A DNA stretch of 64,000 bases from Bacillota bacterium (GTDB taxonomy: Bacteria > Bacillota > Clostridia > Christensenellales > Aristaeellaceae). The notes beneath the pieces were generated by a model. That model was given only the letters and a program-made list of their open reading frames with translations. It did not search any database and was not told the origin of the DNA. Both the position numbers and the translations under genes were made by a program. Positions 44,565 through 54,937 of the stretch are shown in pieces (positions within the stretch are counted from its first letter, which is position 1; every line of letters starts with the position of its first letter). The DNA is taken from the NCBI GenBank assembly GCA_023392515.1, contig JAEVYX010000142.1, positions 1-64,000 of the forward strand, read 5' to 3'.

Positions 44565-45989
44565 TTACTTTTTTGGTGCCCTGCGCAGATAGGCGGGTAC
44601 TCCCAATTCATCCTTTTCAGTAACGGCCGGTTGCTGCGGCTGCGGGTAATTCGGCATGCTGTAGGGGTTTTGCGCCGGAGGATAGAACGGCTGCTGCTGC
44701 TGGTTTTGATAAGGCTGATACTGCTGGGGAGGATACGGCTGACCATAACCAGGCTGGAATGCAGGCTGTCCCTGCTGCTGGGGTGCAGGAGCGGGTACGG
44801 CAGCAGGCCGACCGCTGTTTACAAAGCCAGGAATTTCAGGCTCAAATCCGGTATCTCCCCTGGCTGTGCTATGTTCGGCATCTCCCGCTTCCGCCGGTAT
44901 GCCTTGCGGGTTAGCGGCGGCATTACGGGCAGCGTAGGGATTGTAGGTAGGCCGCGTCTCATAGGAGGAACCTGTGGTCCGCAACCGGTCACGCTCAAAG
45001 GGCTTTTTGGCAGGCTCCTTGGGCGGGAAGGGGGTCTTTTCAAAACCAGTGGCAATCACGGTAATGCGCACCTCGTCCCCCATCTTCTCATCTATGCCGG
45101 CGCCAAAGATGATATTGGCTTCGCTGTCGGCAGACTGCATCACCAGGTTGGCAGCTTCATTGATGTCCACAATGGAAATATCTTCGCCGCCGGTAATGTT
45201 GATGAGCACTGCCCGTGCACCGTCGATATTGGTTTCCAGCAGGGGGCTTTGGATTGCATTCTTGGCGGCGTCGACCATGCGGTTTTCGCCCTTACCAACG
45301 CCAATGCCCATATGGGCCATACCGCCGGATTCCATTACGGTCTTCACGTCGGCAAAGTCCAGGTTGATCAGTGCCGGTACGGCAATCAGATCGCTGATTC
45401 CTTGAATACCCTGGCGGAGCACATCATCTGCGATGCGGAAGGCTTCCAGCATGGTCGTCCCCTTGCTGACCACCTGCAAAAGCCGGTCATTGGGGATAAC
45501 CACCAAGGTATCCACACGCTGCTTTAAATCGGCAATGCCGATTTCCGCGTTTTTCATGCGTTGTTTGCCTTCAAATTGAAAAGGCTTTGTGACCACGGCA
45601 ATGGTCAGGCAGCCAAGATCCCGGGCGACTTCCGCCACAATGGGAGCGGCACCGGTACCCGTACCTCCGCCCATACCGGCGGTTACGAACACCAGATCGG
45701 CGCCCTTGATCGCCTGGGCGATCTCCTCCCGGCTTTCTTCCGCCGCCCGACGGCCAATATCGGGAACAGCACCGGCACCAAGCCCTTTGGTTAATTTCTC
45801 GCCGATTTGAATCTTTGTATTTGCGTTGGACAAGGTCAGCGCTTGACGGTCTGTATTGATGGAGATAAACTCCACGCCCTTAAGCCCCGCATCCACCATG
45901 CGGTTTACGGCATTATTGCCGCCGCCGCCGCACCCCACCACTTTTATGGATGCAAAGTTTGGCTGATCATCCATTTGAAATTCAAGCAC
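44565..45989 (-). CDS. ftsZ: Cell division GTPase FtsZ
   Basis: A 474-residue tubulin-like GTPase that forms the division ring. [16 protein letters not shown] and [10 protein letters not shown] form the nucleotide site, and [10 protein letters not shown] is the T7-loop region. The core ends near residue 320. A long linker (about 130 residues) rich in Gln, Pro and Tyr leads to the conserved tail [11 protein letters not shown], which binds FtsA and other partners. The start is a GTG at 45989 behind GGGGGATGG; the ATG five codons later is an alternative. ftsA is directly upstream. Confidence 0.97.
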   Translation of the reverse strand: MLEFQMDDQPNFASIKVVGCGGGGNNAVNRMVDAGLKGVEFISINTDRQALTLSNANTKIQIGEKLTKGLGAGAVPDIGRRAAEESREEIAQAIKGADLVFVTAGMGGGTGTGAAPIVAEVARDLGCLTIAVVTKPFQFEGKQRMKNAEIGIADLKQRVDTLVVIPNDRLLQVVSKGTTMLEAFRIADDVLRQGIQGISDLIAVPALINLDFADVKTVMESGGMAHMGIGVGKGENRMVDAAKNAIQSPLLETNIDGARAVLINITGGEDISIVDINEAANLVMQSADSEANIIFGAGIDEKMGDEVRITVIATGFEKTPFPPKEPAKKPFERDRLRTTGSSYETRPTYNPYAARNAAANPQGIPAEAGDAEHSTARGDTGFEPEIPGFVNSGRPAAVPAPAPQQQGQPAFQPGYGQPYPPQQYQPYQNQQQQPFYPPAQNPYSMPNYPQPQQPAVTEKDELGVPAYLRRAPKK

Positions 45990-46053
45990 GTTCCATCCCC
46001 CTACTCTGTATCAAATATCGCTATTTTCTATTTGTCAGCTCCCGGTGGAGCCT

Positions 46054-47247
46054 TTAGCCCGCAAACAGGCTGTGGAAAAAGTCTTTCACGCCACCTAGCA
46101 GGCCCGGTGTTGGCAAGTGCTGATGCTCGATGGTATCAATCACCAAGTCAATCAGTCCCAAAGCGCTGGCGTAAATGGGGCTGTTAAGCTTCATGGTACG
46201 CTTTGGGGTTTCCCTGACAGGCCTATCCAATTTCCCGGCAAGGTAGTCCCTTCCGCCACGATTTAAACTTAACCCGCCACCGGTAATATATATCGTACTC
46301 CAGTTACCCAGGCGCACGCCGCTTTGGTCGATGCACTCCTTGATCGATTCAGCGATTTCGTCCACCCTGGGCTCCAGCACCCTGGCCACTTCAGCCTGGG
46401 GAAAAGTGGATGGTTTTCCATCTTCCCCTTCTGCAACATCATACGATTGTTGGGCGGCTGACATGCCATAAACATAACTGCGTTTTATCTGTTCTGCGGA
46501 TTCCAGGGGGATTTTAAGCCCCGCAGCCAAATCCGCCGCTATATGACCCCCGCCCATCGGGATGGTTTTATGAAAAATTACGGCGTCACCTTCCACTGCC
46601 ATGACTTCCGTATTCAAATAGCCCATATCAATGAGGACGGCTGTACGATCCCGGTCCTCTTCAGGCAAATAGAGCATTGCTTCCCCCGTGGGTGTTGAAA
46701 AAAAGCCGCTGATGGATATTCCCATATCCCTGAGCCTGCCGGATACCTCATCCAGGAAAAACTGGTCTGCCACTACGAAAGAAATCAGTGCCCTTAGCTC
46801 CCTGCCCTTCATGTCCATGGGTTCCAGGGTCTTTTTCCCGTCGTCAACCATAAACCAAGCCGGGCTGCGGTGAACCACCACACCCCGAAGCGGCGTCAAT
46901 TCTTTCTGGGCTGCCTCGAAAATCGCCTCAATATGCTTCATTGTAACCCGGGGATCAGCCCCCTGCAATTCTACCTTCGCAGGAATGGCATAAACACGAG
47001 AAAACTCCCCCGGTACGCCAACATTCAGCTCTTTGATGCGGAAATGCGATTGGGATTCCGCCTCGCTGATGGAAGCCTGGATGGCCTCATTAAGCAACTG
47101 GGGCGAGTTCCACTGGTCGCCGGAAAAACCATCATAAGAGGCAACCCCGGCACCGCTTATGTCACAGCGCTGGTTTCCCCCGTTTTCCGCCACCAACGTG
47201 ACGATTTTGCTGGTGCCAAAATCAATCGCCGCCACAGTGGTTTTCAT
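46054..47247 (-). CDS. ftsA: Cell division protein FtsA
   Basis: A 397-residue actin-fold ATPase that anchors FtsZ to the membrane. AAIDFGTSKIVTLVAE (phosphate 1), the SHS2 insert, IDMGYLNTEVMAVEGD (phosphate 2) and ITGGGLSLNRG (adenosine) are clear. The C-terminal GGVKDFFHSLFAG is an amphipathic helix for membrane binding. The ATG at 47247 follows GAGGAAC. It is separated from divIB by 275 bases, which probably contain a promoter for ftsAZ. Confidence 0.92.
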   Translation of the reverse strand: MKTTVAAIDFGTSKIVTLVAENGGNQRCDISGAGVASYDGFSGDQWNSPQLLNEAIQASISEAESQSHFRIKELNVGVPGEFSRVYAIPAKVELQGADPRVTMKHIEAIFEAAQKELTPLRGVVVHRSPAWFMVDDGKKTLEPMDMKGRELRALISFVVADQFFLDEVSGRLRDMGISISGFFSTPTGEAMLYLPEEDRDRTAVLIDMGYLNTEVMAVEGDAVIFHKTIPMGGGHIAADLAAGLKIPLESAEQIKRSYVYGMSAAQQSYDVAEGEDGKPSTFPQAEVARVLEPRVDEIAESIKECIDQSGVRLGNWSTIYITGGGLSLNRGGRDYLAGKLDRPVRETPKRTMKLNSPIYASALGLIDLVIDTIEHQHLPTPGLLGGVKDFFHSLFAG

Positions 47248-47390
47248 AAGTTCCTCATACCCCCGTTCATCGGGTGCTTCCACTATAAGTCAAAAGACAT
47301 TATAACATAGAAGCGTCCCTGTTGAGAAGAAAAAAGATGCAGGAATGCATACTTTTTCACATTTTGTATTTTTTGATCCGCTAATTGGAT

Positions 47391-47418
47391 ATAATAAGCC
47401 AATCTTCCAACTTACCAA
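47391..47418 (-). promoter_or_regulatory. Candidate internal promoter for ftsA-ftsZ
   Basis: TTGGTA (47413-47418) and TATTAT (47391-47396) on the minus strand with a 16-base spacer, in the AT-rich gap between divIB and ftsA. Confidence 0.4.
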
Positions 47419-47522
47419 TGTATATTGTACCTGTTTTAGGTAAAAACCGCAAGGGAAAACCGCCGAAAATACTCAGCTTTTTCATCTTTTTTTGCCATTT
47501 TCCCCCTTTTTGCATTATCTTT

Positions 47523-48344
47523 CTACTCTGCGGGGATATAAGTGGGATGGATTGGCGCTGACACATCCACGCTACCCTTTTCCCTGCCCATTTCCCTCAG
47601 TTTTTCCAGTACCGCCCGCATGGCACCAATCTTAGCCCGCATTTCCTCGCTATCCCCCAGGCGTATGGAGAAACCGTCTAGTGATATCAAATACAGGTTG
47701 TCCACATCGGATAGATTTAATTCCGACATTTGGGAGATACATTCCTGTACCGCCAATTCCGTCATTACCTGCCGGTAAGCAGTCAGTTGCCTTTGGGATT
47801 GACTGACCACATACTGGCCCAAATCACATTTGGAGAGGGTGAAGCCGGTTACGGCGATGAGGCCTTCCTCCAACTGAAGAACATCCGTTTGTTCCAGTAC
47901 CATTCCTTCTCCGTCCAGGGTATACTGCACACCCATGGACTGCACATTGGCTCTGGGCACCCGCTCGAATACTTTCAAAATGAGCCCATCCGGATAATCC
48001 CTTTGCATATCTTCAAAAATCAGATAGCGGTCAGCGTTAATGTTATCCCGAATTTTGTTCTCATCCAAAAAGAGAATATTCTGCCCTTTCGCCAGCCCAG
48101 CCAGCGTTTCAACCTCCTGGTTTGTCCGATGGTTGTTGCCATATACCGTTACGGTACGAAGGCGGAAAAGCGTTCCTTGGAGGATAATACCCACAGCCAC
48201 CAGCATAATCAATGTAAAAAGCACGGCACGAAGGCCCCGGCCTTTAGGGCGGGGCCTTGGGGAGGATGCCCGCTGCGTGCTTCCAGGAGGATAGGGCGGA
48301 CGCTTCGCCGCCTGTATCCCGCCTAACCTGCTGTGGTCTTGCAT
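47523..48344 (-). CDS. divIB: Cell division protein FtsQ/DivIB
   Basis: A 273-residue bitopic protein. A basic, Pro-rich cytoplasmic N-terminus (about 40 residues) and one membrane helix (about residues 41-62) lead to a POTRA domain (LRTVTVYGNNHRTNQEVETLAGL) and the beta domain. It joins FtsL and DivIC in the divisome and regulates septal wall synthesis. It follows murA by 26 bases, the normal Firmicute order. Confidence 0.88.
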   Translation of the reverse strand: MQDHSRLGGIQAAKRPPYPPGSTQRASSPRPRPKGRGLRAVLFTLIMLVAVGIILQGTLFRLRTVTVYGNNHRTNQEVETLAGLAKGQNILFLDENKIRDNINADRYLIFEDMQRDYPDGLILKVFERVPRANVQSMGVQYTLDGEGMVLEQTDVLQLEEGLIAVTGFTLSKCDLGQYVVSQSQRQLTAYRQVMTELAVQECISQMSELNLSDVDNLYLISLDGFSIRLGDSEEMRAKIGAMRAVLEKLREMGREKGSVDVSAPIHPTYIPAE

Positions 48345-48370
48345 GAGGATCTCTCCCCCTTCTGTGTTTC

Positions 48371-49627
48371 TTACGCTTCTATCCGCTCAATTTTAGCGCC
48401 CAGGGTTTGGAGCATCTTTTCCAGTTTCTCATATCCCCGGTCGATTAGTTGAACGTTTTCTACCTCTGTCACGCCTTGGGCCGCAAGGCCTGCAAGCACC
48501 AGCGCCGCACCGCCCCGCAAATCCCTGGCATTTACACGGGTGCCATATAGTGCGTCTACCCCTTGGACGATGGCCATGCGGCCATTGACCATAATGTTAG
48601 CTCCCATACGATTCAAGTCGCCGGCATGAGTAAACCGGTTCTCAAATACATTCTCCACTACAATGGAAGTTCCCTTGGCCATAGCAGCCAGCGCCAGCAT
48701 CTGCACCTGCATGTCAGTGGGAAAACCGGGATGGGGCTGGGTTTGCAGCTGTTGGAATGCTGTCAGCCTTTGAGGGCCCTTAATGTCAATGGCACCGACT
48801 TTTTCATGAATTTCGCAGCCCATTTCCCTTAATTTCGCCAATATGGCTACCATATCTCTGGCTGGTGCATTATCCAAATGCACTTCTCCGCCGGTTATGG
48901 CGGCAGCGGCCAAGAGCGTTCCACAGACGATTCTGTCCGGGATAGGCCTGTAAATGGTACCGTGGAGCTTATCCACACCTTCCACCTGGATGGTATGCGT
49001 GCCTGCGCCCCGGACACTGCCCCCCAAAGCGTTGATGAACCGCTGCAAATCTTCTATCTCAGGTTCTCTGGCCGCGTTGTGTATGATGGTGGTTCCGGGG
49101 ATTAATACAGCCGCCATCATTACATTTTCCGTGGCCCCTACGCTGGGATAGTCGAAATGCACTTCCGCCGCATGCATATGGCTTCCGTCGCAATGGATCA
49201 GCCCGCCCTCTTCCCGGATGGTTACACCCAAGTGGCGCAGTCCCTGCAGATGCAGGTCTATGGGACGCATGCCAATTTCGCACCCGCCGGGATAGGTAAC
49301 CGTGGCTTTGCGGAATCTACCCAAGATGGGTCCCAGCAAAAAGATGGAAGACCGAATCTGCTTGGACAAGCTGTCGGGCATTTCCCAATTATGTAAGCCG
49401 TCAGACTGTATATGAATGATACCATCCACCTGCAGAATACGGCATCCCAGAATTTTCAGTATATCCGCCATATGCCGGGCATCGCTGATATCCGGACAGT
49501 CCAGTAGCGTTACTTCATCCTGGGTCAAAATACTAGCCGCCAAAATAGGCAGCACGGCATTTTTGGCGCTATTTACTCGGACAGTACCCCTAAGCGGCGT
49601 ACCACCCTCCACACGGAAAAATCCCAT
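48371..49627 (-). CDS. murA: UDP-N-acetylglucosamine 1-carboxyvinyltransferase
   Basis: A 418-residue enzyme that transfers enolpyruvate from PEP to UDP-GlcNAc, the first committed step of peptidoglycan synthesis. RVNSAKNAVLP holds the catalytic lysine, and the PEP-binding cysteine is in YPGGCEIGMRP, the fosfomycin target. The ATG at 49627 follows GGAGGTGA; a GTG five codons upstream overlaps that site and is not used. It lies between ftsW and divIB. Confidence 0.95.
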   Translation of the reverse strand: MGFFRVEGGTPLRGTVRVNSAKNAVLPILAASILTQDEVTLLDCPDISDARHMADILKILGCRILQVDGIIHIQSDGLHNWEMPDSLSKQIRSSIFLLGPILGRFRKATVTYPGGCEIGMRPIDLHLQGLRHLGVTIREEGGLIHCDGSHMHAAEVHFDYPSVGATENVMMAAVLIPGTTIIHNAAREPEIEDLQRFINALGGSVRGAGTHTIQVEGVDKLHGTIYRPIPDRIVCGTLLAAAAITGGEVHLDNAPARDMVAILAKLREMGCEIHEKVGAIDIKGPQRLTAFQQLQTQPHPGFPTDMQVQMLALAAMAKGTSIVVENVFENRFTHAGDLNRMGANIMVNGRMAIVQGVDALYGTRVNARDLRGGAALVLAGLAAQGVTEVENVQLIDRGYEKLEKMLQTLGAKIERIEA

Positions 49628-49725
49628 GCGTGTCACCTCCACCGTTTTTCCCCGTGCTTCATCCTATGCCACAGGAAAAATTCGGTGAAAAGGCGCACAG
49701 ATCCATGCTTTCCCGTAATCAGGTG

Positions 49726-50886
49726 CTAGTGGAGGTTCTTTTCACAATTTCTGCTGATGTTGAGCACAATACCCAACGCCGCCATGATTATGGAGATGGA
49801 CGTGCCGCCTGAGCTGAAAAAAGGAAGCGGCAGCCCCGTTGTAGGAAGGATACCCACCACCACCCCCATGTTCAAAAATGCCTGAACGGAGATCATGCAT
49901 GTAATGCCTGCCGCCAAGAGGCACCCAAAGGTATCCCGGCAGGTTACGGCAATGCGCATGCCAATGAAGGTAAAGGCGACAAATAACGCGACCACTGCCA
50001 CGCACCCCAGCAGGCCAAAGTCTTCCCCCACAATGGCAAAGATAAAGTCGCTTTCCGGGTAAGGCAGGTAGGCGAATTTTTGTCTGCCCCGGCCCAACCC
50101 CATGCCAAAGAGCCCGCCGGACCCAAAGGCAATCAATGATTGGGCCAATTGATACCCCTCGTCGCTCATTTTCGCAAAGGGGTTCGTAAAGGATAACAGG
50201 CGTTCCCGGCGGTATGGTTCGCTCCAGGCGTAAAATATTCCTGCTGCCGCACCCAGCACGCCAAGAATGCCCAGATGCTTCCATTTTGCCCCAGCTATCA
50301 AAATCATCATGCCGCTTACGATGAGGATGGACATGGCAGTAGAAAGATTTGGCTGCTCCAGGATCAGTAAAAAGAAAAAGGCTGGCACAATCAAAAGCGG
50401 CAGGACGCCTCGAAAGAAATCCCCAATGCGCTTGCCACGATAGCTTAAGGCGGTGGCAAGAAACAAAATGGCCGCATACTTGCTCAATTCCGATGGCTGA
50501 AAACTCATACCGGCAATGTTCAGCCACCTTCGCGATCCATTGAGATAGACGCCAATGCCAGGTATCAGCACCAAAAGTAGAAAAATGGCGCTTGCCCCCA
50601 GGCCCGTCAGCACCACCCAGGGTTTTTTCCAAAAAGTATAGGGAATGCGGGCGGTAATAATTAGCGCTGCAAGCCCCACAGCAATGCCAATGAGCTGCTC
50701 TTTCACTTCCCCCAGCGCATCCCCATGATCCTGAGCCGTGTAATATGTGGCACTAAAAAGCACCAACAGCCCCGCCAGCAACAAAAGGATCATCGTTGCC
50801 ACCAGGGCCGAGTCCACAGGATTTTGCTTTTTTTGCAGTACAGGCTGTCTCCCGGATATCTGGGCTGAAGCCCGGTTGTCCATCAT
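49726..50886 (-). CDS. ftsW: SEDS-family peptidoglycan glycosyltransferase FtsW
   Basis: A 386-residue, ten-helix SEDS protein that polymerises septal glycan strands together with a class B penicillin-binding protein. NGSRRWLNIAGMSFQPSE, the conserved loop GRGRQKFAYLPYPESDF and FSSGGTSISIIM are the family signatures. The ATG at 50886 follows AAAGGAGC. Its partner is probably the SpoVD-like protein at the head of the cluster. The protein could also be called SpoVE-like; sequence alone does not separate the two. Confidence 0.93.
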   Translation of the reverse strand: MMDNRASAQISGRQPVLQKKQNPVDSALVATMILLLLAGLLVLFSATYYTAQDHGDALGEVKEQLIGIAVGLAALIITARIPYTFWKKPWVVLTGLGASAIFLLLVLIPGIGVYLNGSRRWLNIAGMSFQPSELSKYAAILFLATALSYRGKRIGDFFRGVLPLLIVPAFFFLLILEQPNLSTAMSILIVSGMMILIAGAKWKHLGILGVLGAAAGIFYAWSEPYRRERLLSFTNPFAKMSDEGYQLAQSLIAFGSGGLFGMGLGRGRQKFAYLPYPESDFIFAIVGEDFGLLGCVAVVALFVAFTFIGMRIAVTCRDTFGCLLAAGITCMISVQAFLNMGVVVGILPTTGLPLPFFSSGGTSISIIMAALGIVLNISRNCEKNLH

Positions 50887-50971
50887 GCTTCCGCTCCTTT
50901 CCGGCAGCGTCACCGCCGCCTTTGAGGCGCCCTCGGGGGAGGAAGGGAGCACAATTGCTTTTTTCAGTCAA

Positions 50972-52333
50972 TCAATTCAGCGCGTTCACCAGTTCTTTAA
51001 ATATCCGACCCCGCTGTTCGTAATCCGTAAACATATCAAAGCTGGCACATGCCGGGGAGAACAATACATTCCCGCCGATCACGCTAAAGCTCCGGGCTTT
51101 ATTCACCGCGTCTTCCAATGATACGGCCGGGGTGATGGCTTCATATCCCTCAGCCCGCAGTGCTTTATCAATCTGCTCTGCTGTTTGGCCAAGCAATACC
51201 GCATGGCGAATAAAAGGCGAGGCAACAATTTCTCTGGCAAGAGGAGCGAAATCCGTATGCTTGTCATACCCTCCCAAGATGATAACTGTGGGTACTTTCA
51301 TGGTCTGCACCGCTTTGATGGTGGAGTCCACATTCGTGCCTTTGCTGTCGTTGTAGTATGTAACCCCCTCCAGTTCACGCACCCGTTCAATCCTGTGCTC
51401 CACGCCTTGGAACGTGCGCAAGGAATGGCGGATAACCGGAGCAGGCACGCCCATAGCAACGGCTACCGCAGTGGCTGCCAATGCGTTCTCCAAATTGTGG
51501 GGGCCAGGGATATATACAGCCTCCACCTCGCACACAGGGCGCGTTTCCCCACCCCATGCACACATGATCTTGCCATTTTCCACATAGGCACCAAGGGGCA
51601 CCGCCTGGGTGCGGGAAAACCATGCCACCCTGCTTTTCAATTGCCCTGCAAGCTCCTGCAGGATGGGATCGTCGAAGTTCAGCACCGCCACATCAGAGGG
51701 GGTTTGGTTTTCAAACAGTCTGGCCTTCATTCGGATGTATTCCTGCATCGTGCCATGACGGTTGAGGTGGTCTTCGGTAATGTTGAGAAGCGCCGCCACC
51801 TTGGGATGGAACTGGTCAATTGTCTCCAATTGAAAGCTGGAAACCTCAGCCACCAGTACATCCTCCCGGCGGCTTTTAAGCGCGGCTGCTGAATAGGGAT
51901 AGCCTACGTTGCCCACAACGTAGGTCAATTTCCCGGCATTTTTGAAGATTTCGCCAAGAAGGGTCACCGTAGTGGTTTTGCCATTGGTACCAGACACAGC
52001 CACCAGCGCGCCTTCGGCGTTTTGATAAGCGAACTCCAATTCTCCCATCACCGGCAGGCCCATTTCACGGGCAGCTTGAACAAACGGTGCATAAACCGGT
52101 ATGCCCGGGCTTAACACCACGGCATCCACCTGAGAAAGAAAGGCCTGCGGGTCTTCCCCCAAGTGCCAGATTACGGGCATCGCCTCCAGCGCATCCAAAG
52201 CGCCTTGAAAATCCTCCCGCTTCTTCTGATCCACCAGTACGGGTACGGCGCCCAGTTTTACCAAAAGCTCCGCTGCGGCCAGCCCGCTGCGGGCCAGCCC
52301 AACCACCATAACACGCTTCTTTTCCCAGTTCAA
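50972..52333 (-). CDS. murD: UDP-N-acetylmuramoyl-L-alanine--D-glutamate ligase
   Basis: A 453-residue Mur ligase adding D-glutamate to UDP-MurNAc-L-alanine. The N-terminal Rossmann motif VVGLARSGLAA, the ATP loop VSGTNGKTTTV, NITEDHLNRHGTMQEYIRMK and NDSKGTNVDST are all conserved, and the length is normal. The start is a TTG at 52333 behind AAAGGGGG. It follows mraY by 43 bases. Confidence 0.95.
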   Translation of the reverse strand: MNWEKKRVMVVGLARSGLAAAELLVKLGAVPVLVDQKKREDFQGALDALEAMPVIWHLGEDPQAFLSQVDAVVLSPGIPVYAPFVQAAREMGLPVMGELEFAYQNAEGALVAVSGTNGKTTTVTLLGEIFKNAGKLTYVVGNVGYPYSAAALKSRREDVLVAEVSSFQLETIDQFHPKVAALLNITEDHLNRHGTMQEYIRMKARLFENQTPSDVAVLNFDDPILQELAGQLKSRVAWFSRTQAVPLGAYVENGKIMCAWGGETRPVCEVEAVYIPGPHNLENALAATAVAVAMGVPAPVIRHSLRTFQGVEHRIERVRELEGVTYYNDSKGTNVDSTIKAVQTMKVPTVIILGGYDKHTDFAPLAREIVASPFIRHAVLLGQTAEQIDKALRAEGYEAITPAVSLEDAVNKARSFSVIGGNVLFSPACASFDMFTDYEQRGRIFKELVNALN

Positions 52334-52376
52334 GTAATTACCCCCTTTGCAGCCGGATAAAGGCGCTGCATATACT

Positions 52377-53405
52377 TTATGATATGCCTGGTATATTCAA
52401 GGATAGGATTGCAATCAGGGATAAAATCCCTGTTACAATGGAATACATGGCTACGATTTGTGTTTCAGAATAGCCGCTCAGTTCAAAGTGATGGTGCAGA
52501 GGCGACATTTTGAAGATTCTCTTGCCATGCGTGATTTTGAAATATACCCGCTGCAGTATGACTGATACGGAAGACATAACCATGGTAAAGGAGATCAGGA
52601 CGAGCATCAGCGGCTGGCGCAATAGCATGGCCATGGCAACGGTGGCCCCTCCGATGAACATGGAGCCCGTATCCCCCATAAATACAAGGGCAGGATAGCG
52701 GTTAAACCGCAAAAAGCCCATGCAGCTGCCTGTAAGGGCCAAGGCAAAAATGCCGATGCTGCGCAGGTTGGCGTCATACATGGAATAGCTGTAGATGGCA
52801 ACGGTAGGCAGGAGGAAAACCGCCATCAATCCCCAGGCCACGCTTCCGATGACGGTAACGCTGGACAGCAGCCCATCCAGCCCGTCCTGCAAATTGGCGC
52901 TGTTGGCCATAAAAATAACAACCAGGGTCATCAGCGGAACATAAAATATTCCCAGATCCCATTCTGCCTGAAAAAAGGGAATGATGATTCGGCTGCCCAC
53001 CTGGGGATGGGTATAGCAGTATATAGAAAAGCCCGCCGCCAGAACCACCTGGCCAGCAATCTTTTGCCAGCCGGTCAGCCCAAGGCTGCGCCTTTTAACT
53101 ACCTTGATAAAGTCATCCGCAAAGCCGATAAGCATCATGCCCAGCGACAAGGCACAGGCTGCCAGAAGAAAATCATTTTTCCCATACCATGGCCCAGAAT
53201 GCAGCGCCAGCGCTACAATCAAGGTAATGCCGCCGATCATCAGGCCGCCCATCGTGGGCGTGCCCTGCTTTGTTTTATGAGATTGGGGGCCAAGTTCGTA
53301 AATGGTTTGCCCAAACTTTAGCCGGCGCAGCACCGGAATCACCCGGGGGCCAATAACCAGCACGGCGGCAAAGGCAATCAATAGTGCCAGGATCATCCTT
53401 TGCAT
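52377..53405 (-). CDS. mraY: Phospho-N-acetylmuramoyl-pentapeptide transferase
   Basis: A 342-residue, ten-helix enzyme that joins phospho-MurNAc-pentapeptide to undecaprenyl phosphate, forming lipid I. KTKQGTPTMGG, the catalytic GFADDFIKVVKRRSLGL, NLQDGLDGL and the histidine motif SPLHHHFE are present. AGGAGGAATTCC precedes the ATG. It follows murE directly; murF, normally in between, is missing. Confidence 0.95.
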   Translation of the reverse strand: MQRMILALLIAFAAVLVIGPRVIPVLRRLKFGQTIYELGPQSHKTKQGTPTMGGLMIGGITLIVALALHSGPWYGKNDFLLAACALSLGMMLIGFADDFIKVVKRRSLGLTGWQKIAGQVVLAAGFSIYCYTHPQVGSRIIIPFFQAEWDLGIFYVPLMTLVVIFMANSANLQDGLDGLLSSVTVIGSVAWGLMAVFLLPTVAIYSYSMYDANLRSIGIFALALTGSCMGFLRFNRYPALVFMGDTGSMFIGGATVAMAMLLRQPLMLVLISFTMVMSSVSVILQRVYFKITHGKRIFKMSPLHHHFELSGYSETQIVAMYSIVTGILSLIAILSLNIPGIS

Positions 53406-53430
53406 GGAATTCCTCCTATATCTTAAGCGA

Positions 53431-54909
53431 TCAACTGTCGGACTTCAATGATCCCCGCATTTCTTCCAACAGCTGCGCCACCACCTCTTTTTCATCGAAG
53501 GGCCGTTTCACCCCCATGATTTCCTGGTAGGTTTCATGACCTTTCCCGGCGAGGATCACCACATCGCCCGCCTGACCCATCATCAAGGCATGCCGGATTG
53601 CTTCCCGGCGGTTCTCAATCACCACATATTTTCCTCCAGTGGGTTTGATTCCTTGTTCCACTGCAGCCAATATGCTGTAGGGGTCTTCCGTTCGGGGATT
53701 ATCGCTTGTCAAAATACTATAGTCTGCAAGCCTTCCGCCAATACCACCCATGGTGGGGCGCTTGCCATGGTCCCGGTCCCCGCCGCAGCCGAACACGACA
53801 ATGACCCGGCCCTTGGCGAATTCCCGGACAGTCGTCAAGATGTTCTCCAAGGCGTCGGGCGAGTGGGAATAATCCAGGATCACTTTGTATGGCGTGTGGG
53901 TGTCCAGCATTTCAATCCGGCCAGGCACGTTTTTTACGCTTTCCAGCCCGGATTTGATGTCCTCGCTGGAGACGCCAAGAATCATCGCCAGGGAAGCGGC
54001 AGCGATGGCGTTATAGACGTTGAACATACCGGTCATTTTCAATTCAACGGTGACGTTATGCATCTCCTGAAGCTTCAGATCGAAGCGCACACCGGTTTCA
54101 CTGATTTCAATATCCCGGGCAAACAAATCCGCCCGGCAGCAAATGCCATAGGTGATATAGGGAATGGTCAAATCCTTCAACATGTAGGGTGTCGTATCCT
54201 CATCCGCATTGAAGGAAGCATTGCGGACCATGCCGGTAGTGAAAAAGCGCTTTTTGGTATCCAGGTAGTGATCCATGGTGTGAAAGTAATCCAGATGATC
54301 CTGAGACAAATTGGTGTAACACCCAGCTTCAAAAATCAACCCGTCCAGGCGGTACATATCAATGGCATGGGCAGAGACTTCCATGCTAACCACCTGCACA
54401 CCGCTGTCAGCCATTTGGCGCAGCACCCGCTGCAAATCAATTGGGTCAGGGGTAGTCAAGTCGCCTTTTAACCGGGTCTCCCCGATCATGTTGCCCGTTG
54501 TGCCAATCAAACCGCAACGGTATCCCGCTTTTTCCATAATGGCCTTCAGCAGGTAACTGGTCGTGGTTTTTCCCTTGGTGCCGGTAACCCCCACCAATTT
54601 CATTTTTGAGGCGGGATGGTCATAAAAAGCCGCAGCCATGCGAGCCATGGCTGCCCTGGCATTATTTACGATGATCTGCGAAACCGCAAGATTTGGCAAA
54701 TAGTGCTCTACAACCAGCGCAACGGCACCATTTTCCACCGCCTGCGGCGCAAAGTCATGGGCATCAAACTTGGCACCGGGAATACAGAAAAACAAGCCTT
54801 GCCGTGTCTTTTCCCGGCTGTCGGCAGTAATCTGCCCGATGTCCACAGTCCTGTCGCCTTTTACTTCTACCAGGTAAGGCATATCCTGCAAAAGCGTTTC
54901 CAACGTCAT
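53431..54909 (-). CDS. murE: UDP-N-acetylmuramoyl-tripeptide synthetase, meso-diaminopimelate-adding
   Basis: A 492-residue Mur ligase adding the third residue of the stem peptide. The ATP loop is GVTGTKGKTTTSYLL, the carbamylated-lysine region is present, and the amino-acid specificity motif DNPR (TSDNPRTEDPY) predicts meso-diaminopimelate rather than lysine. The ATG follows GAGGGAC. It lies 28 bases after the SpoVD-like gene. Confidence 0.95.
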   Translation of the reverse strand: MTLETLLQDMPYLVEVKGDRTVDIGQITADSREKTRQGLFFCIPGAKFDAHDFAPQAVENGAVALVVEHYLPNLAVSQIIVNNARAAMARMAAAFYDHPASKMKLVGVTGTKGKTTTSYLLKAIMEKAGYRCGLIGTTGNMIGETRLKGDLTTPDPIDLQRVLRQMADSGVQVVSMEVSAHAIDMYRLDGLIFEAGCYTNLSQDHLDYFHTMDHYLDTKKRFFTTGMVRNASFNADEDTTPYMLKDLTIPYITYGICCRADLFARDIEISETGVRFDLKLQEMHNVTVELKMTGMFNVYNAIAAASLAMILGVSSEDIKSGLESVKNVPGRIEMLDTHTPYKVILDYSHSPDALENILTTVREFAKGRVIVVFGCGGDRDHGKRPTMGGIGGRLADYSILTSDNPRTEDPYSILAAVEQGIKPTGGKYVVIENRREAIRHALMMGQAGDVVILAGKGHETYQEIMGVKRPFDEKEVVAQLLEEMRGSLKSDS

Positions 54910-54937
54910 CTCGTGTCCCTCGCAATCGGCGCATCAC